DNA from: Apium graveolens
Lineage: Eukaryota > Streptophyta > Magnoliopsida > Apiales > Apiaceae
DNA: 64,000 bases
NCBI RefSeq assembly: GCF_009905375.1
Contig: NC_133649.1
Location: forward strand, 222,905,372-222,969,371
Reading direction: 5' to 3'
Below, one piece after another: positions 35,301 through 46,799 of the stretch (positions are counted from its first letter, which is position 1; every line of letters begins with the position of its first letter). Made by a program: the position numbers and the translations under genes. The notes beneath the pieces were generated by a model, which did not search any database, was not told where the DNA came from, and saw only the letters and a program-made list of their open reading frames with translations.

Positions 35301-35707
35301 TGGAGGCAGTTTGGTTTCTTGGTTTAGCAAGAAACAAAAATCAATTTCCACATCAACTGCAGAAGCAGAATATATTGCTGCAGGAAGCTGTTGTGCATAA
35401 ATTCTTTGGATGAAGAATCAGTTACTGGATTATGGGTTAAAATTTTCTAAAATACCTATTTACTGTGATAATCAAAGTGTTATTGCTATGACAGGTAATC
35501 CAGTTCAACACTCAATGATAAAGCACATCAGCATTAGGTACCATTTCATTAGGGAACATGTGATGGAAGGTACAGTGGAATTGCATTTTTGTTCCAACAG
35601 ATCAACAACTAGCAGATATCTTCACAAAACCACTATGTGAAGCTACTTTTACAAGAATGGTAAATGAACTTGGAATGGTTTCAGGTTCTTTCTCTAAATC
35701 TGCTTAG
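32323..35707 (+). pseudogene. Pol, B1, broken by stops and frameshifts
   Basis: The domains in order are protease (LDSGCLGHV, 32350), pre-integrase zinc site (KRLSHLNF...CDSCQKAK, about 32750-32870), integrase core (HVDLFGPV, RSDNDIEF with Gly to Asp), RT ([10 protein letters not shown] near 34750, Val to Ile in YVDD) and RNase H (35220-35690). Lesions are TAA at 33223, TAG at 33781, a frameshift near 34033, TGA at 34257, TAG at 35116, TAA at 35398 and a T insertion near 35588. Most stops equal C-to-T changes of CAA or CAG codons that are intact in sister copies. The Ser/Asp-rich linker (33600-33960) is written by repeats of the family B word. Confidence 0.92.
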
Positions 35708-37047
35708 TTTTGTTCTCATGCATTAGACTTTATGATCAGTGTTTACAGATTGTCTTATCTTTATGTAATCTATGCTTAAATTGTAATACATTAAATACTG
35801 ATTATTATCTGATGTGATTCTATATACTCTGATAGTGTTTTAAATATTCTGTGACTATTCAATCCAATGAGGATTATTGTGCTAGATGCTGACCTAGTAG
35901 TCTTTAACATACTAGAAATCCCATGTTTTAATTAGTTGTTTATGTGGAAACCCATTAACACAAGTAAATTCTGATGATGAGCTTAGTCAAATTTACTTTG
36001 TGTATCTTATTACTAAGTCACAAACTAGATTCTTGCTTCTCATTTGTCAAATTCTGATGTCAGTAAATCTTAAGGATGAACCACATGCTTGATAAGCCTC
36101 ACTTATCTAAAGAAAAGAAAAGAAAAGAAAATTGAAGTCAGGTACTCCTTTGAGATCTAGAGTAAATATGTGGAAGGGAAGACCCAAGTGCATTGCTGGT
36201 ATTACGTAATATGCATTAGAAAAGCAAATAATTTTTTCTTGGTGACTTTTCACATTCTCTGATTACTGGAGAAATACTCTGATAATAGCATAAATTCTGA
36301 TAGCAGTTGTGACTCACTTACACTGAGAAGCCACTGTAAAAAGTTATTTCAAAAGATGCATAAAATAAGCACAAACAATTGAGGTAGATTCTTGCATAAA
36401 TTCATTCTATAATAGACTTCACTATTAATGACAGATTTTAAGCACTTTTCTTAGTTATGCCTTATTTCTAAGATGTACTGAAGTTTATCAGACTTTAATC
36501 TTTATCTGATATTTTGCTAATGCACACATTATCACTCCATATGAATGATGACAATTACTGTGGTGATTAAGTTGTTTTAGACAAACAGTTAAGTGTTATA
36601 TGCATAATTTCTAAGGACAAGTTCTGATGGAAGTTCTGATGATTAAACTCTGAAAAAACAAGTCAGTATTTGTATGAAGAATCACAGATACAAACATTCA
36701 CTTTTTGAGTACAAAAGCCATGTTCTGATGACCGTTAAAATCTGATAATAGTCAAGTTCTGATATTAAATCCTGATGCAAACTCTGATGCTTATGTGGTA
36801 TTATTTATTTACTAGACTTATTTGTGGTAAATACTGTAACGGTCATATTTTATCATAATATAATTAGGTGAGATAAAAACAGTCATAATCATTTAGTAAG
36901 TGGGAAGCGTGTTTTCCTTAAAACACTGCATGTGCACATTTATTACTGCTTATTACCTGTGCCCACTAATAATGTTTTGACTAATGATATGCTTCCAGGT
37001 GTCTAAAGTCTGTTCTGCTTCAATCATAATAGTTGTCAAAAAGAGAG
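35708..37047 (+). other. Non-coding gap between pol and ORF3, B1
   Basis: No frame is supported. The 1.3-kb stretch is recognisably shared with B2 (45465-46799), with B3 right (59288-60651) and, in part, with B3 left. Blocks such as AAGTGCATTGCTGGTATTA and ACTCCTTTGAGATCTAGAGT are nearly unchanged. Exact AGTTCTGAT words lie at 36620, 36632 and 36755, with many looser copies, 290-430 bp before the TATA box. A short AAAAG repeat is near 36112-36130. Confidence 0.75.
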
Positions 37048-37058
37048 TATATATATGG
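37048..37058 (+). promoter_or_regulatory. TATA box of a possible ORF3 promoter, B1
   Basis: TATATATATGG about 150 bp before the ORF3 ATG, followed by a TCTCTCTTATTCTCTCTC-type leader (37090-37140). Confidence 0.45.
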
Positions 37059-37207
37059 GAATTAAAAGATTTTATAATCTTTTACCTACTTTTCTTTCTC
37101 TAATCTCTCTTATTCTCTCTCACTAATATTCCCTGAAGCTATTTTCTTACAGGCCTTTTATCAAACACCTTGTGTACACTCTATTTTCTCACTTATTTTT
37201 CACAGAA

Positions 37208-40200
37208 ATGGCACCAAAAGACATAGTTTTCAATGGAGCTAAGTTTGTTCCTAACAACTACTCAGCTATTCTCTCTAAGGATGAAGCTCCATCAGAACAT
37301 CACTTCATCCAAGACTTTTTGTCTTGAAGTGAAATAGGCTATGCTTTGACCCAACCTGATGCAATCTCAGGGACTCAGGTGCTAGAGTTCTGGAGGTCAG
37401 GAGTTTATGATGATGGTGGTGCTAATGGGTCCCCAAGCATCATATTTATAACAGGGGAGGATGCACATGTGGTGACTTTGGCCACAGTTCGACAAACACT
37501 CCATCTGCCAGAAACCTGCACTTTTTCCACAGTTGAGGAGCCAGCTCTTCAACAGCTAATGGCCAATCTGGGCTATGAAAAGACTTTGGAAAAGCTTGGA
37601 CAACTAAAGAGACCCCACATCAGGAGGGAGTGGAGTTTCTTCTTTGACTGCATCACTAGAACTTTTGCAAACAAATGTTCAAACTTTGATGCAATTCCTA
37701 TCCTAAGTCAGCAAATTGGTTATGCTCTGATTACTCAATCTCATTTTGATTATGCTACTGCTGTACTAGGATTCATAGGGGATAGGATGACAGAAGATAG
37801 AAATACTGTATATTTTGCTAGATTCTGTCAACTCATTTATAGCTTTTGTAACTCTGATGCACCCCAACTAGCAAGTGAGTTAATTTCACCATTTAAACTT
37901 GCTAAGAGAGCATTTATTGACTTATTATCTACTGATAATAAGAAAACTGTTCTAAGACCCCTCCAAATTCCACAATCAGTCAAACAGTTTTTAGTAAACT
38001 CTGACCCAACCACATATACTGCTAAATATCTTGATGTCCAACCAACCCAACCTCCATCAGCACCTCCAACCACTACACAACCAACCACCTCTCAACCTCA
38101 ACCAACTCAACCTACCATCAGAACATACTTCCAACCAGCTCAATCCTCACAACAATAACCATTAGCACCTACCATCAGACCATCATCTTCCCAGCCTAAG
38201 AGGGCAAAGTCTGTTCCTCAACCTCTACCAAAGAGAAGGAAGATGATTCTAAGGGATAATTCAGATGATGAAGAAGCACAGGTTCATGCATCAGAACCTG
38301 TGAATATTGAAGCTGAAAATGTCAATTTTCAGAAAGAAATAGCAGCTGAAAAGGAAACTTCTCAGATAAATACTGAAGCTGAGCAGGAAGGGACATGGCT
38401 CAACCTCAATCTGAGGATACTACTGAAGGTGAGTAAGGGGATCAGGAATCTCTGATCTCAAAGCCAATTGTGTTTGAATCTTTTCCACCTCCTACTCAGG
38501 CTGAAGACACTGTTCAGGATACAGTGATCACACCTCCTGTCTCTCCAATTTATGAAAATGTAACAGCTGAAGATTCAGGATTAAGTCCTGAAATTGACAT
38601 CCACAAGCTGATCATTCCAACTGTGCTCTATCTTGAAGCTCCTATAGCAGCTCAGCCATCTACAGTCAATTCTCCTATTCTACAGGCTGAGATACCAACA
38701 ACTCCTATTCTGGAGATAAATTCTGATGATCAGAATTTAGATGAAGTTGTTCCAGAATCTCCAGTTGCCTCACACACTCTAGTGTTGTCAGAGGATAATG
38801 AGTCTTCTTCAAATTCTGGAGACAGTGTTTCTGTAGATACTCCAGCTCCTATTCTTGGAAAGGAGGCACTCATTGAGAAATTTGCTAAAGAGGATGCTCC
38901 TATTCCTTGGGAAGATACTCACAGAGGTGTGGAGTGGACCAAGAAGTGGAATGAAACTGATTTCATTCCAAGCTCCGAAGTACTGACAGACCATATTGGA
39001 AAAGCTGATGAGTTGCTCACAAATTCTGATTTCAAGACACAACTCAAAGTCACAACTCTGTCTACCAAAAATCTTCAAGGTCTACACTCTCAAACTCATG
39101 CTAAGGTTGATAAACTTCTTGAGTCAGCTGAAAAGCTAGATATGAATCTCAAGTTAGACAAGTCAAGACTTATCAGACCTATACATGAAAAGGTTGAAGC
39201 TATTGAGAAGGTACAAGAGAAGCAACAAGCCCAAATTTCTGAGGTCCTATAGAATCAAGCTTCTCAAAAGGCTCAACTGGATGAAATTCAATCTTCAGTA
39301 GAACTTCTTCTCTCTCTCTCCTACTACTTGATGATGCCAAAAAGGGGGAGAAGGTAGTTAAGTCCAAATGCTCACCTACTCTAATACTGAAGAAGAAGGA
39401 TGACAGAGGTGATGACCAGGGAAACTCTGATAAGAGTAGAGGTCAAGGTCAAGGGCAGAGCAGAAACTTTTCTTCAAGGAAACTAGGGCTGTAATTCGGG
39501 CCGAGCGAGCCGAGTTTCGAGCCGCGCGTAATTCGAGCCAAGATTAATCGAGTCGAGCCGAGCTGGCTTGTTTAGTTAAACGAGCCTAAATCTCTGCCCG
39601 AACTCGACTTGTTTAATTTCATGAGTCGAGTCGAGCCGACTCGTTTAGCTAAATGAGCCGATTTTAACGAGTCGGGCGAGCCAGCTCATTTAATTTTACA
39701 CTTAATCGAGCCAAACCTCTACCCGAACTCGGCTCGTTTAATTTCACGAGTCGAGCTGAGCTGACTCGAGTAATTAAACGAGCCGAAACTTCTGCCCGAA
39801 CTCGGCTCGTTTAACTAAACGAGCCGAGTCGAGCCCAATTAAACGAGTTCGAGCCGGGCGAGCTCGCGAGACGCCCGACTCGAATTACAACCCTAAAGGA
39901 AACTAAATACTGATGCAAGAAAATCTTCTATTCAAAAGAAGACAAGTTCTGAAGCTGCTCAAACTCAAAATATGATAGCAAGTACTGATAAACAAAATCT
40001 GATATCAAGTTCTGATAAGCAAAGTAAGATGACAAAGCCTGATGTTCTGATACAAGGTGGAAGTCAAGACTCTCAGAAGTTTTTTCAAACTCCGAAGCTA
40101 AAGGGAAAGCAGAATATTGTCTACTACAAGGATCCCAAGATTCAGACACTTGATGAAGAGATTGCTAGAAGATTAATTCTGAAGCATAATTCTGGAATGG

Positions 40201-41277
40201 ATTTAGAAAATCTCAAGGAGGAAGAAGCTAGATTTAAAGCTGAAAAGACAAATCTAAATCCAAAAGCTTCCGTTGGAAAGAAACCTCCAAGGCCTAAGGA
40301 AAAAGGCATTATGATCAAGGAGAAGTCAAATACTGAGGTATCAAAGCCCAAAACAAGATCACAGACTGAGATTGATCCCAAAGACAAAAGGAAGGGAAAA
40401 GTTGATGAACCAACCAAGCCACTGGAGATGAAAATTCCTCAAATCCTGATGAAACCAGTGTGCAAAATGGTTCAAGTTACTGATGATACTCTTGCTGAAG
40501 ATGAAGATGTTCAAACTCTGAAAAGAAGGAAGATTTCTGAAGAATCAAAGATAACCTCTGACAGTGCTCAAGTTGTTCAGAGTGAAGAACTGCAAGCTAC
40601 AATAGAAACAACCAGTTCTGATAAAGTCATCAAGACATCAACCTCTGACATAAATCAAGTTGATTTAGACAGAATGAAAGTAGCTGATAAAAAGAAACTT
40701 CTATGGAAAAATGTCAAACCATCAGATCCAAAGAAAAGCCAATTGCTGTCTGATTTCATGACTATTGGGTTAAATGCTAGAGAATCAAGAGACAGGGTTG
40801 GACTAGGTTCTGATGAAGCTAAAATCAAGATAGGAGTTGAAGTTGCTACTAGAGATCCATTTTTGTTAACTGACAAACCTCTTGAAGATGTTACACAGAA
40901 ACACCTTGATAAGGTTATCTCTGTTCAAGTGGTACTGGATGCTCATGACAAGCACAATGTCAAAGAAAATATGATTCTATTTCTTGAAGATGGAAGGACA
41001 TATCAAATGTCAGAATCAGATGTGCTAAATAAATCTCTGAAAGAACTTCAATTCTTTCATTATCTTTTAGAGATAAAGTCTGATATTACCAGGAGATGGT
41101 CAAATTTCATATTGAAGACCATAAGAGATAAAGCTAGAATTTCTAGATCAAGGGTTACATAATTCATTCCTAATATTGTTGAAGATGATGGAAGTGAGAT
41201 TCCAATAAAGAAGGATTCTACTAAACTTAAAGTAATTCTGAAAGAGAAATGTCTATACTACAATGAAAATTCTTCTC
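37208..41277 (+). pseudogene. ORF3, B1, broken and truncated by B2
   Basis: ATG at 37208 (MAPKDIVFNGAKFVPNNY) starts as in family A. The N-terminal domain runs to about 37970 with a TGA at 37325. Then come a Pro/Thr/Gln-rich stretch (38020-38160, TAA at 38156), acidic and Ser-rich parts, a coiled-coil region (39050-39300), the hAT MITE and a Lys-rich part with a conserved C-terminal region (40900-41160, ENMILFLEDGRTYQM). Other lesions are a frameshift near 38395, stops at about 38434 and 39250, a frameshift near 39320 and a stop at 41160. The final roughly 130 codons, seen in B2 and B3, are missing because B2 inserted at 41278. Confidence 0.8.
39484..39895. mobile_element. hAT-type MITE, 412 bp, GC-rich
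   Basis: The termini are TAGGGCTGTAATTCGGGC and, on the other strand, TAGGGTTGTAATTCGAGTC. An exact 8-bp direct repeat AAGGAAAC flanks it (39476-39483 and 39896-39903), the target size of hAT elements. The inside is made of GAGCCGAG/CTCGGCTC blocks in both orientations, so it could fold extensively. No coding capacity. It splits B1 ORF3 and is absent from the matching places in B2 and B3. Confidence 0.93.
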
Positions 41278-41883
41278 TGTTAGCTCACACACACTGTAGA
41301 AGGGGGTTGAATACAGTGTTTACTACAATCAAATCTATTTAAAGAATACACGTAACAGAACACAGATTTTATTCAAGATAATAAACTTTGTTACAATATG
41401 GAACTGTCCTCTCTCAGTGATGAACAAATTATCACGAGAGCTGCTAGGGTTACAATGAATAATAACTTCGATAATGATAACACGTATAGTGTAAATCCTA
41501 TGCCTATGTTTATATGCTACACAGTTACAAGATAATCTTCTAATTGATATTGAATATAATTATGCTTCCTAAAATATATCAATCAGTTATCTTTTCTTCC
41601 AAGTATTCTATTCATCATAGAATTCCTTCTTCATGCATATTTTTTCTTGTGTTTGTCTTGATCTTCTTTCCTTTCAATCAATCGCCTGCCTTATCTGAAA
41701 GTCTCCTTAAGTCCTGATATTATCTCATGATAAATATCTCCTGATAACTTAAGTTCTGATATCTTAAGTTCTGACTTCAATATAAGTACTGATTTCCAGT
41801 TAAGTACTGATTTGTCCTGTTAAGTAAGATCTGAAAACTAAACACAAATCATATTAGACATGACATCACAAATATATCTAACA
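41278..41883 (-). repeat. 3' LTR of B2 (606 bp)
   Basis: TGTTAGCTCAC to ATATCTAACA on the plus strand, then the polypurine complement. The family B word AGTTCTGAT is exact at 41752-41760, with several near copies at 41700-41830. Confidence 0.95.
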
Positions 41884-41897
41884 ATCTCCCCCAACTT
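41884..41897 (-). other. Polypurine tract, B2
   Basis: The minus strand reads AAGTTGGGGGAGAT, adjacent to the LTR. Confidence 0.92.
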
Positions 41898-42088
41898 GTA
41901 AATTAGCATAATATACAAGTTTAACAGATATTTGATGATGTCAAAAATATTAAGTACAAATGCATGAGAATTTTGATTATATAACTACAACTTACAGTCC
42001 TGATAGCTTTACCATCCTTAAAGTCTGATAACAGCTTCAGTCTGTATACACTTCAAAATTTAAGCAGTTGTAGATCTTTGACTTGGCT

Positions 42089-44873
42089 TCAATTTCTGAT
42101 CTCTTTGATGTCAGGAGTTGTTCTGAGATAGTTTTTCAACAAACATCTCTCAGCATATTCAAGTTCATTAACCATCCTCCTTTTAGCATTTTTCAATTCA
42201 GCTGTATCTTCACTAGTTTGAAAAATAGCAGCCCTGAGATCATTTATTTTAGCTTTCATTATGTCCTGATCTAGTCTGATCAGATATGCCTTGTCAGGCC
42301 CTAGATTGAATTCCACAACCTTATAACCCAGAAAAGTAGTTATGATCTTAGCAGTGTTAGGTTTCATTTCAACAATATCACCTTTGTGATCTCTGTACTT
42401 GGGACAATATGGGTTGTCAGACTTTACAGAGTAAAGCTTCTTCTGTCTTTGAATTTGTGACTTTAAATAACCTGCAACACCATCTATTAATCTATTTATC
42501 ACTTGAAGTAGGAATAGAACATGTTCCAGTTCTTCAAAATACTTCAATGAAATAGCTTTTTTCCTAATCTGGAATACCCTACCATCTGTCATAAAATATA
42601 ACATGATGTGTTCTTTCAAAATAGAATGGTAAACCATTTGTACATATTCAAGTTTATTCAATCTTTCAAGAGTTGCTCCTATTCCTGGTTCACTTAAGGA
42701 AGTTGGATCATTGGTAGTGTTGTGTATTCTCCTTTCATCAGAACTACCCAATCCAGATTTATCTCTTGCTTCATTTCCTGTAACAACTCTTGCTTCAAAA
42801 CCACTTGTTACAGTCTTCAAAGGTTGAGTCTGTTTAGCTTTGGTGAATCCTGGTAGGAGTATCTTTGAAGGTTTAACATGAACAATGTCAGAGGTTTCCT
42901 TTTCTTTATCTTCTGATATCAAGTCAACTTGAGCTATCTCAGAGGTTGCTTGCTTCACTGTCATATCAGAATTTACTAAGTCTTGACTCTGAACAACATG
43001 AGCCATGTCAGAGGTTATTTGAGAAATCTTCTTTTACAACAGAGTAAGACTAGCATCTTCTTCACCAATTATTTCTTCATCCATGACCGGCATATAAACC
43101 TTTACAGGTTCATCAACTTTTTCTTTGCTCTTGGACCTTGAATCTATTTCCACTTGTGATTTGGCTTTGGTTGCCTCAGAATTTGTTCTTTCTTTTATCA
43201 CAATACCCTTAAGCTTTGGAAGTTTCTTTTCATCTTCAGAAGCTTTAGATTTAGAGTTGACTTTTTCTGCTTTAAGTCTAGCTTCTTCTTCCTTTAGACT
43301 CTCAAAGTCCATTCCTGGATTTTCTTTAAGAAATAATTCCTTTGAAATTTCTTCATCAAGTTCCAGATCTTCACCAGAACTTATCCTTTTACCAGTATCA
43401 GAACTTATTCTTCTCCCAGTATCAGAACTTGAACCTTGACTTGTAATTCTAGCTTTACTTGATAAAAATCCTTTGCCTTGAATTTGACCTCTACCCTTAT
43501 CAGAGTTTCCCTGGTCATCATTTCCATCATCCTTTCCCTTCAGTGTCTGAATAGATTTTCATTTGGACTTAATCACTTTCTCCCCCTTTTTGGCATCAGC
43601 TGGTAAAAGAAGAGAGACAAGCAATTCCACTGAGGATTGAATCTCATTGAGTTGAGTTTGCTGAGAAGCTTGATTATTTAGAATTTCATCAATCTGAATT
43701 TGTTGCTTCTCCTGAGTTTTCTCAATGTAGGCAATTATGTCAAAGGCTGGCTTCAAAAATCTGTTCTTTTCAAGTTTCATATTCATATCTTGCTGGATCA
43801 AGGTTTCTTGAATTTTGTTCACCTTGGCATGAGTTGTTGAGTGTAGACCTTGAACGTGCCTAGTACTCAATGCGTAACTCTCAGCTGTGCCTTAAAATCA
43901 TCATTTATCAGCATTTCATCAGCTTTTGCCAGATGCTCAGCAAGAATCTTTTCAGAAGGAACAAAACTAACTGTGTTCCATTCCTTAGTCCAATCCTTTT
44001 CTCTAGGAGTTTCACTCTAAGGTACTGGTGCCTCTCTAACAAACTTCTTTATCAAATTAGCTTTGTTAACTGTTTGTTGAGGTGCATGTCCTGATGGACC
44101 AGCTGCATCAGCATCTAGATTAGTAACAGTTTCACCAGTAGTTTCAGCATTATCAGCATCAGAACTTATAGATCCAGCAGTATCAGCATCCTCTGATAGA
44201 ATAGCAGTATGTGAGGCAATCGAGGTTCAACATCATCCTCTAAATTCTGATCTGCAGCTAAGTTCTTATCAACAGCCAAATCTTGATGCCCACCTAAAGT
44301 CTGATTTTCATCATCCAGATTCTTAATTGGTGTAGTTGGAATATCTTCATTGAAATCAGCATCTTGAATTGGTGTTGTTAGTGGAGTGAATTGAGTTGCT
44401 GGAGCTTCCAAGTACAGAACCTCAGGCACCATCAAGTTATGAATATCAATTTCAGCACTTGTACCTGGGTCTTCAGTATGTACTGGATCAATTATTGGTG
44501 ACATAGGAGGTGTAGGTATTCTGTCTTGAGTAGGAGGTGTAGATGCAGTGGCTTCAACAAATTCTGGTTGTGCAGAAGGAAGTGATTCAATAACAACTGG
44601 TTCTATTGGGATCAAAGATTCCTGACCGCCTTCCTTAGCTGCTTCCTCTACATCCTCTGAATCGGACTCAACTATGTCCCTGTGAGCTCTTTGCTTTTTA
44701 ATTTTCTTCAAGGGTGGAGACACTGTAGGAGCTTTATCATCATAATTTAACTTTCTAAGCCTTTTGAGAGGCCTAGAACTCCCAGTTACAGTATCTTTCT
44801 GAGAAGAGATCTTCTCAGCTTCTACAACAACAGGTTCTGATGTTTGAACCTGTTCCTCAGTTGTTTCCTCAAA
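42089..44873 (-). pseudogene. ORF3 (middle and C-terminal parts), B2, broken
   Basis: The frame opens near 44873 after an AG-ended T-rich stretch and encodes EEQVQTSEPVVVEAE, then KKIKKQRAHRDIVESDSEDV (44700), an acidic part, HVQGLHSTTHAKVNKI with a coiled-coil (43870-43559), a Lys/Glu-rich part and the C-terminal region (43006-42089) with YSVKSDNPYCPKYRDHKGDI and FLGYKVVEFNLGPDKAYL. Frameshifts lie near 44150, 43540 and 43020. It lacks the N-terminal domain present in A, B1 and C; a small unrelated ORF stands in that place. Confidence 0.8.
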
Positions 44874-45167
44874 TCAACAGAATTTAATCAAAACATTCAT
44901 CACAAAATAAAATTAAAAATCGATGAAGTAAAGATTAATAAATTGCAATTAAACATGCACAGTCACATAATTTGAGAAACAAAGAACAAATCTTACAATT
45001 AAAGAAAATTTCATTGATATATCAGATGAGTACATTTCATGAAATTTATCAATTACATGCAAAAATTACAAGATAGACCTAACCTTAGAATCTTAACATC
45101 AACAGCCTTAGTCCTAGTCTAAGAAGCCTGACAAAGCTGATGGTGAAGAGAAACGGATGGATGACAA

Positions 45168-45407
45168 TTAATTCTTCTTCCTACTTTCAACAAAGAGAAT
45201 AGCAAGACGAATGATTTGCTCCTGCTGTGTAAGAATACGAAGATGAACTTCTCTTTGGAAAGACAATATATCATTTTTAATGTTCTCTGAAAGTTGAATC
45301 CAGATGATGAATGTAATGTTGTTGATAGGATATAAAGTTGGAATTCCATTTTGAAAGATAGTTACAGTTTTTGTGCCATAACAGTAATACCAACTAAAAT
45401 GTGCCAT
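45168..45407 (-). CDS. Small extra ORF before ORF3, B2 (79 aa)
   Basis: ATG at 45407, stop at 45168, open throughout. The protein starts MAHFSWYYCYGTKTVTIFQN and ends with an amphipathic stretch, QQEQIIRLAILFVESRKKN. A homologue with the same ends (MVRFNMFLNY...WIIRLAVLFISSRRS) sits at 60734-61000 in B3. Both replace the ORF3 N-terminal domain found in B1. About 300 bp of nearly identical non-coding DNA follows it before the rest of ORF3, possibly an intron. No family is recognised. A TATA-like box lies just upstream, at 45456. Confidence 0.5.
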   Translation of the reverse strand: MAHFSWYYCYGTKTVTIFQNGIPTLYPINNITFIIWIQLSENIKNDILSFQREVHLRILTQQEQIIRLAILFVESRKKN

Positions 45408-45455
45408 TGTTTGAGAGAAATGAACATATGTGGTTTTACTAATGAATGATCAGTC

Positions 45456-45464
45456 ATTTAAATA
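45456..45464 (-). promoter_or_regulatory. TATA-like box upstream of the small ORF, B2
   Basis: The minus strand reads CTATTTAAATGA about 50 bp before the ATG at 45407; the same position in B3 has TATTTAAA (60652). Confidence 0.4.
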
Positions 45465-46799
45465 GCAATGGAATACTAAGGGACGCGAGGAATGTGTAAC
45501 AATTACAAGTAAAAATAATGACCCCTCGACTCCCTAGACTGATGTGTAATAATAACAGTCAGTAAAAGATTTAAAGCCAGAGTTAATGGGCACGAGATAT
45601 AATAACAATTACTATGCACATGCAGTTTTTCAAGACATACACGCTAACCGCTAACCCATAATGATTATGACTGTTTTATCTCACATAAACCAATATTCTG
45701 TAAAAATATGATCGTTCAAGTAATGACCAAAAATAAATAAATACTACCACGTCAGCATCAAAACTTGATTATTATCAGAATTTAAAAGTCATCAGAATAT
45801 GGCTTCATAACTCGAAAAGTGAATGTTTATTCCTGTAATTCTTCACACAAATACTGATATGGGTTCAACAGAACTTAATCATCGGAACTTGTCCTCATAA
45901 TTTATGCAACTGACACTTAAACTGTTCATCTAAAACAACATTTATTACCACAGTAATTTTCATCATTCATATGGAGTGTATGTGTGTGCATGAAGCTAAA
46001 TATCAGACAAAGAGTAAAGTCTGATTCACTTCAGTACATCTTAGAAATAAGGCTTAACTAAGAACTTTGCTCAAAATCTGTCATTATTCTGAAGTCTACT
46101 ATAGAATGAGTTCATGCATGAGTCCACCTCAACTGTTTTGTGCTCATTTTATGCATCTTTTGAAATTCCATTTTACAGTGGCTTCTCAGTGTAAGTGAGT
46201 CACGACTGCTTATCAGAATTTATGCTGTTATCAGAGTATTTCTCCAGTAGTCATAGAGTGTGAAAAGTCACCAAAAAAATATTTTGCTTTTCTAATGCAT
46301 ATTACTTAATACCAGCAATGCACTTGGGTCGTCCCTTCCATATTTTTACTCTAGATCTCAAAGGAGTACTTGATATTTATTTCTTTTCTTTTTCTTTTGA
46401 TAAGTTAGGCTTATCAGCACTTAGTACATCCATAAGATTTACAAACAACAGAACTTAATAGATAAGAAACATTATTCTAGTTTTTGACTTAGTAATAAGA
46501 TACACAAAGTAAACTTAACTATGCTCAATAACAGAATTTGTTTGTGTTAAAAGATTTCCACATAAACAATTACTTCAAACATGGGATCTTTAGTATTTAA
46601 AGACTACTAGGTCAGCATCTAGCACAGTTATCCTCATTGGATTGATTAGTCACAAAAACATTCATATCACTATCAGAGTTTAGAAATTCACATCAGACAA
46701 CAATCAACGCTTAAACAAATTTCAATTTAAGCACAGAATACACAAAGATAGTAATATCTGTAAATACTGATCATAAAGTCTGATGTATCAGAACATAAA
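45465..46799 (-). other. Non-coding gap between pol and ORF3, B2
   Basis: No frame is supported. It is clearly homologous to 35708-37047 in B1 and to 59288-60651 in B3 right, and carries scattered family B words in ATCAGAA-type form. Confidence 0.75.

Larger units (their letters stand above)
29351..41277 (+). mobile_element. Element B1, family B Sire-type copia, inside C
   Basis: It has a 5' LTR, primer site, gag, pol, non-coding gap and ORF3 on the plus strand. ORF3 is cut at 41277 by the B2 LTR, so the 3' end should lie beyond the right edge. Left flank AAGGT (29346-29350) is the expected target duplication. A 412-bp hAT-type MITE sits inside ORF3. All three genes carry multiple stops. Confidence 0.92.
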
